From NCBI GenBank assembly GCA_028015205.1, contig CM051510.1:31062580-31126579 (forward strand): DNA of 64,000 bases, given 5' to 3'. The translations under genes were made by a program, and so were the position numbers. The stretch's first letter is position 1, and the number at the start of each line of letters is the position of its first letter. This stretch comes from Mytilisepta virgata (taxonomy: Eukaryota; Mollusca; Bivalvia; Mytilida; Mytilidae). Positions 58,313 to 64,000 of this stretch are shown here, in pieces. The notes beneath the pieces are model-generated. The model did not search any database, was not told the DNA's origin, and saw only the letters and a program-made list of their open reading frames with translations.

Positions 58313-58916
58313 ATAATACTTTTGTAATATATTATCTAAATGATGATATTCACATTGTGCGATAAAACAGAAATTTGACAAATTATTATTCATTATTATT
58401 TCACAAATATTTCTCTATGTATTTATTTGTGTACTGTAATTAACTTGATGGTTTTATAAATGAGAATAAAAAAAAATAAGATAAATTACCAATATCAAAT
58501 ATTGTCTTTCATTATTTTAGTTTTCAAAATTTCAGACCTTGAGAATACATAATGAGCCATGAAATGACGAAATTATGCACATACTATGCATCAAAACGTG
58601 TATCATATACAAGGATCTCTACAGAAAAAAAAACTAATGATGGAGAAAACTAAAATCAATTGTGCAATTACAAATTGCCTTGAAATAAAGAAACAAAAAT
58701 ATATAATAATCAATATTTATTGCATTTTAACCAGTACTAACAAAGTTATGTTATTTTCTATAATTTCTACCATACAACTGTTAGTAGATTTCAAGTCTCC
58801 AAGGGTTTTGCCAGCACAATTTATAGTATTCCAACACTACCCCAACAATACTTTAAAATTTTTGTTTCAAAAATTTTAAATTTCATGAAAACTAGGGAGT
58901 ATCTCATTCATAGAAA

Positions 58917-59075
58917 AGAGAAGGAAACTGGGAATGTGCCAAAGAGACAACAACCCAAACAAAGAGCAGATCAAGGCTACCATCGGGTCTTCAATGCAGC
59001 AAGAAAATCCCACACCCCCAGACCAACTTCAGATGGGCCCTAAACAATAATGTATACTAGTTCAGCAAAATGTCC
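58917..59075 (+). repeat. Dispersed mussel-type short repeat
   Basis: Contains GAATGTGCCAAAGAGACAAC, GGGTCTTCAATGCAGC and GTATACTAGTTCAG, words I recall as part of a high-copy short interspersed repeat in mussels. No recognisable polymerase III box was confirmed, so I do not assign a SINE class. Confidence 0.5.
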
Positions 59076-59174
59076 TTAAATGTTTTTGGCTTATTCTTTT
59101 TGTCATTTTAGCATTTTTTAAAAATACTCTTAAACTTTTTGGATTAAATTCTTTCTGTATTCAAAATTTAAGAC

Positions 59175-59489
59175 CTTAGGCCACACCAAATTGATTTTTA
59201 TTTCTTTGGATTTTTTACAGCAAAATTAGGTGCGATCAAAATTTTAATTAAATTTTTTTCCTGAGGAATAGATTTTTTCAGGTGAAGATCAAATTTACGT
59301 TCGGCACAATTTAGTTAAACTAAAATAAAAGAAAAGATCAAAGAACACCCTATTTGTTACCAAAGTTTAGGAGTTTAATTAACAATTTTTTCAAAATTAA
59401 GCAGCAAAAAAGTTTTTTTAGAATTTACAAAGTAAGAAAATTGGAGCGGCGAAATCCAAAAAACTAAAAATCAATTTGGTGTGACCTTA
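59175..59489. mobile_element. MITE, about 315 bp
   Basis: CACACCAAATTGATTTTTA near the left end and TAAAAATCAATTTGGTGTG at the right are inverted; outside them the ends read GGC versus ACC. No coding sequence. Confidence 0.7.
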
Positions 59490-60569
59490 CGGACAACTGT
59501 TGAGCCCTAAATCTGATAGGAAATGTGCTTATCTTGTGCATGAAAAATGCTATAGAGTGTATCATAGAATTTAGTATTAATCTTTGAGCAAATTTTCATG
59601 AATATATCACACACAAAAGCATTTTACAACAAAAAATAATAGGACTGGTTTGCAAAAAAAAAAAAGACATAAAAGTCTTTTCATTTTACATGACTATTGT
59701 TGTATGTATGATTGTATAAAAGAAAAAAAACAAATATAGCAAAAAAATTACTTCTTTTGTTTATGAAAATTTTAAAGTTACCAGGTGTAGTCGAGAAACC
59801 CACAATATTTTAGGCCTAAATAAATGTAAATATCTTTACATCTAGACTACACCACTGTACAAAACAAACACTATAATGCCCCCCAAAAATAAAAATAGAA
59901 TGTGTCTGAGGACACAAATGTCCCCACTCAAGCTGGCTAATAATAAATGACTCACTGCCCAAATTCGAACTCTGCCTGCATGTTGTAGTTCATACAAGAA
60001 TGGTGTATGAGTTTCATAAAATTTGGATGAGGCAAAAAAAAAGTTATAGTGCAGGAAACCAAAATCAGAGAGACAGAAGATAAAGGGTAACACTTAATGA
60101 CCCCTGTCAGCTAGCAGCGCAGCATAGAAATGTATTTCAACAAAACAACAATAAATCCCACATAAGTACAATATTAGCATACATAATTCATGTATAACAA
60201 TAATTAAACCAGGGACAACCACTGAACATACAGGACCAAGGCTTGGACAAGCATATAAACATTACTGAAGTCTAATTTTCAGTCACAGAATACAAAAAAA
60301 GATTCAGGTGTTATGAGAATGCTCATGTTTAAGCTTTCAATTTTTTTTATGATATTAGAATTACATGACTGTATATCCTTTTCGTAAATATAAATAAGTA
60401 AAAATTAGTTGTAAGTTTTGGTAAAACCAGCCTTAGGGAACCAACTCATTTAGGGTTAAGGTTTGGATTAGGTTTCAGTTAAACAGTATGAGAATATTCC
60501 ACATGGAGTAGGTTTTCCTAAAAAGAAGGGCGTATTTTTAATGTTTTCGTCTATATTTTCTAGAATTGT
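59490..60569. other. Gap with dispersed repeat fragments
   Basis: No gene seen. The stretch 59880-60080 with GTGTCTGAGGACAC and AAATTCGAACTCTGCC looks like a dispersed repeat; I could not define its ends. Confidence 0.45.
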
Positions 60570-61095
60570 ACGGCGGTATCATGAAATACATATTATTACG
60601 TGATTTCTCATTTAATTTTAAACACTTGTGCCAAATTTCAAGAATATTTCATACTTATAGGTGTACATGTTCAGCTAGAATAATGCACGTTGGTTGCCGG
60701 TCTTCACAAATCGACCCACGCAAGTTGAATATTTTCGTGTATATTTTTAAATATTTTTGACTCGGACATCATAAAATAAATATTATCACGGGATTTCTCA
60801 TTTGATTTTGAATGTTTGTGCCAAATTTCAAGAATATGTCGCACTTATAATTGTACATTTTTAACGAACACAAAGTCATAGCCGGTCTTCACAAATCGAC
60901 CCACGCAAGTTGAATATTTTCGTGTATATTTTTAAATATTTTTGACTTGGACATCATAAAATAAATATTATCACGGGATTTCTCATTTGATTTGGAATGT
61001 TTGTGCCAAATTTCGTGAATATGTCGCACTTATAAATGTGCCTTTTCAATGAAAATAATATTTTTCCCTATCAAATCATTTACCGTCGCCATCTT
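60570..61095 (-). repeat. 185-bp tandem repeat, inverted relative of 37340-38060
   Basis: About 2.5 copies of the same 185-bp unit (GTGCCAAATTTCAAGAAT, CGACCCACGCAAGTTG words) in the opposite orientation. It ends with AATCATTTACCGTCGCCATC, the inverse of the start of the other block. The shared boundary marks a real element end. Confidence 0.88.
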
Positions 61096-61849
61096 TGATT
61101 ACTGGGTAACACTAAAGACCTGACAAAGACCGGACAAAGACCTGACACGGACCTGAAATTTTATGGGTGTCCGTACATAATTTGCTGTAGTTTCTTTAAT
61201 TGTTGATGGATTTTTTTGAAATAAAATTATCCAAAAACTAGGATAATCAAGCTTTATAATTAATGACTATTTATTCATTTTAAATTATTTTTTAATTAAG
61301 AAAAGCGGACCTGACCAAGAAATTTATAAAGACCTGACGAGCCTAACGAGGTCCTAAAAGATGTAGGATGTCAACCTTCAGTTTCTTGTATTTTCGTTGA
61401 TGGGTTTTTTAAAATAAAAATATTAAAAACTAGGATAATCTACAAATTATTTTATTTTATTTTAAGACTTGTCATAGCAAACGAGACCTGAAAATTATTA
61501 TTTATTTTATTGTATTTTTTTTTTCTTGGTGAATTTTACTTGAAAAAAATAAATTAAAAAAGATTACGTAATCAAAGTTTATCATTATGGATTTTAAACT
61601 TAGCTAAAATGATTTTTTTATTAAGAAAATGAAAACCCGACAAAGAATTAAAAAAAAATAACACACAACCTTGACGGGTAGCTGAAAATCACAGGGCGTC
61701 TTTATTTAATTTATTGTTCAATCTTTTACAGCTTTGTGCAATAAATGAAAATTGAGTGGGCAGGCAAAGATAATTTAATTTTTTTTGAAAGTTGACAGTA
61801 GTTTATAAAATTATCAATAAAAGTCATCCAAAGATGATTAATGAGTTTT
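61096..61849. other. A+T-rich gap with GACCTGAC words
   Basis: Short direct words AGACCTGACAAAGACCGGAC recur near 61115-61150 and, diverged, near 61320. No gene seen. Confidence 0.45.
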
Positions 61850-62930
61850 TATACGACCGCAAAATTTTTGCGGTCGTATATTGGTATGACGTTGGCGTCG
61901 TCGTCGTCGTCGTCCGTCGTCCGTCGGAGTCTGTAGACATTTGGTTTTCGCACTATAACTTTAGTATAAGTTAATAGAAATCTATGAAATTTAAACACAA
62001 GGTTTATGACCACAAAAGGAAGGTTGGGATTGATTTTGGGAGTTTTGGTCCCAACAGTTTAAGAATCAGGGGCCAAAAAAGGGCCCAATAAGCATTTTTC
62101 TTGGTTTTCGCACAATAACTCTAGTATAAGTAAATAGAAATCTATGAAATTTTAACACAAGGTTTATGACCACAAAAGGAAGGTTGGGATTGTTTTTGGG
62201 AGTTTTGGTCCCAACAGTTTAGGAATTAGGGGCTAAAAAAGGCCCAAATAAGCATTTGTCTTGGTTTTTGCACAATAACTTTAGTATAAGTAAATAGAAA
62301 TCTATGAAATTTAAACACAAGGTTTATGACCACAAAAGGAAGGTTGGGATTGATTTTTGGAGTTTTGGTCCCAACAGTTTAGGAATTAGGGGCCAAAAGG
62401 GTCCAAAATTAAACTTTGTTTGATTTCATCGAAAATTGAACTATTGGGGTTCTTTGATATGCCGAATCTAACCGTGCATTTAGATTCTTAATTTTTGGTC
62501 CCGTTTTCAAATTGGTCTACATTAAGGTCCAAAGGGTCCAAAATTAAACTTAGTTTGATTTTAACAAAAATTGAATTCTTGGGGTTCTTTGATATGCTGA
62601 ATCTAAACATGTACTTAGTTTTTTTTATTATGGGCCCAGTTTTCAAGTTGGTCCAAATCGGGGTCCAAAATTAAACTTTGTTTGATTTCATCGAAAATTG
62701 AACTATTGGGGTTCTTTGATATGCCGAATCTAACCGTGCATTTAGATTCTTAATTTTTGGTCCCGTTTTCAAATTGGTCTACATTAAGGTCCAAAGGGTC
62801 CAAAATTAAACTTAGTTTGATTTTAACAAAAATTGAATTCTTGGGGTTCTTTGATATGCTGAATCTAAACATGTACTTAGTTTTTTTATTATGGGCCCAG
62901 TTTTCAAGTTGGTCCAAATCGGGGTCCAAA
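61850..62930 (+). repeat. Large dispersed bivalve repeat with hairpin head
   Basis: It starts with a 15-bp-arm hairpin (TATACGACCGCAAAA and its inverse, 61850-61880) and a GTC/CGTC run (61897-61927). Three 160-bp repeats follow, starting TTGGTTTTCGCAC or TTGGTTTTTGCAC at 61941, 62101 and 62261. A 262-bp unit then occurs twice (62401 and 62663), itself made of two half repeats (AATTAAACTTTGTTTGATTT). I recognise the head as a very abundant bivalve repeat. No gene. Confidence 0.8.
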
Positions 62931-62934
62931 ATTA

Positions 62935-63130
62935 AAGCTAAAAAAGGGGTAAATTATTTTTTTTGGGGGGTGGGGGCAATTCTCCACAGCATATTGTATC
63001 GCACAAGAATTCAAAAATTGAATATAAATTCAAATCATATGACCAATTCTAAGTTCTTTATTTCAGTTATTCTGTTTTAGAAACCTATTATGTGTCAAAT
63101 ATTTCAAGAAATTTTCAATTACACAGTATT
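62935..63130 (+). repeat. Flanking repeat, first copy
   Basis: Contains AAAGCTAAAAAAGGGGTAAA, a G-run and CAATTCTCCACAGCATATTG. It recurs at 63760-63990, 0.82 kb downstream. Confidence 0.75.
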
Positions 63131-63759
63131 GTGCAATAGCAAGAATCAGTATAATTTAAACCAATTTACATTATTTACATTACAATTAAAGGATAACTTC
63201 AGTAACACCCAACAATGACTTCAATCCAAACATATATATTGAATAAACTTACAAATCAGAAATTTTAAAATTATATGATACTAACATACATACTACTGCT
63301 AACAATTAAATATGACTTAGAGCAAATATGACAACATGATTATAAAAATATGTACAAAGAGGGATAACTCTTTTTTTTATCTCAAATTTTGAATATGTGC
63401 TGATGAAGCTTTTTTGTTTATCTCATCTAAACTGCTTTTAAATTATGCATATTTAAAATTTGCCATCCATGACTATGATGTCATTTTCTATTTTAATACG
63501 TTATGGTGTATTTAAATGGGCTGTTATGGTTGCAAAGTATCAAGAGAAATGGGGGGGGGGATGAAAACAAAATTTAGGGGGGGGGAATGAGAAATTGGGG
63601 AGGGGGCAATTTTTTTCTCATTTCATAATTCATAAATTAAAAAGGAAATTTCAAATTTTTTTTAGCAAAAAAGGGGGGGGTTACAATAAATTTTATTGTT
63701 TTTTGTTGTTTTTTTTTTGGGAGGGGGAGTCAATGTGCAACTTCATAGTGTATTGCACA
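63131..63759. other. Gap with G-run low complexity
   Basis: A+T-rich DNA followed by several G-runs and GGGGGA words (63550-63735) resembling degenerate extra copies of the neighbouring repeat. No gene. Confidence 0.5.
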
Positions 63760-63990
63760 AAAGCTAAAAAAGGGGTAAATTTTTTTTTTTTTTTTTTTTT
63801 TGGGGGGGGGGGGGGGGGCAATTCTCCACAGCATATTGTATTGCACAAGAAGCAAAAAATTGAATATAAATTGAAATCATATGACCAATTCTAAGTTCTT
63901 TGGTTTCAGTTATTCTGTGTCAGAAACCTATTATGTGTCAAATATTTGAAGAAATTTTCAATTGCACAGTATTGCGCAATAGCAAGAAAT
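63760..63990 (+). repeat. Flanking repeat, second copy
   Basis: Direct copy of 62935-63130 with a longer T-run and G-run (63780-63818). It probably continues past the window edge. Confidence 0.75.
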
Positions 63991-64000
63991 TGATATGTGT

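Noticed and set aside
59880..60000. tRNA-derived SINE promoter boxes
   Set aside because: An A-box-like and a B-box-like word are present but in the wrong order on one strand; no tRNA fold found.

Overview
The window looks like nuclear DNA of a bivalve mollusc, most likely a mussel of the Mytilus type. The evidence is the strong A+T bias, introns in the larger genes, a high density of small inverted-repeat transposons, and several dispersed repeats I associate with mussel genomes: the hairpin repeat with a GTC run at 61850-62930, the retroelement tail at 36840-37090 and the short repeat at 58917-59075. The species assignment is recall, not a search result. I saw no tRNA, rRNA or CRISPR array.

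Layout. (1) 1-17983 is a head-to-tail array of eight complete units and one truncated unit, 1.69-2.17 kb each and nearly identical. They differ mainly in a G run and in the presence or absence of a 458-bp segment with imperfect inverted ends. (2) 17985-26656 is a very large inverted repeat with arms of about 4.3 kb and a central spacer of only 16 bp. Each arm carries the same small genes, all transcribed away from the centre: a broken BH1-motif protein, a protein with two PC4-like domains, and a zinc-ribbon/C2H2 reading frame split by one stop and one frame change. TATA/initiator pairs precede these genes, a degenerate TTAGGG-like hexamer repeat lies beside the centre, and CTCATCGCTG-type minisatellite fills spacers and outer ends. 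A third outer repeat unit lies at 28375-28830, separated by an insertion (26659-28373) that itself carries a tandem-repeat element. Compact outward genes, very short leaders and a poly(A) signal overlapping a stop suggest a viral or large-transposon origin; this is inference. (3) 28831-29338 is a CpG-rich cluster of NRF1-, ETS- and CRE-like sites. (4) 29446-30983 is a complete Tc1/mariner element with an open DD34E transposase.

(5) 32321-34314 is an internally deleted Mutator-like element with an 8-bp target duplication. (6) 36590-38060 holds a retroelement 3' end, a hairpin and a 185-bp tandem repeat whose inverted relative lies at 60570-61095. (7) 42707-49681 is the best multi-exon gene: five coding exons whose phases agree give a 934-residue protein with a Myb/SANT-like domain and a DUF6589-like region. 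(8) 50479-53123, on the minus strand and convergent with it, is a RecQ-like helicase missing its 5' end and carrying one frame break. (9) 53560-64000 is dominated by MITEs, duplicated blocks and long dispersed repeats.

How parts may work together. The palindrome genes look like one transcriptional module duplicated by inversion. The SANT/DUF6589 gene and the RecQ-like gene could be two components of one mobile element, or merely neighbours; the window alone cannot decide.
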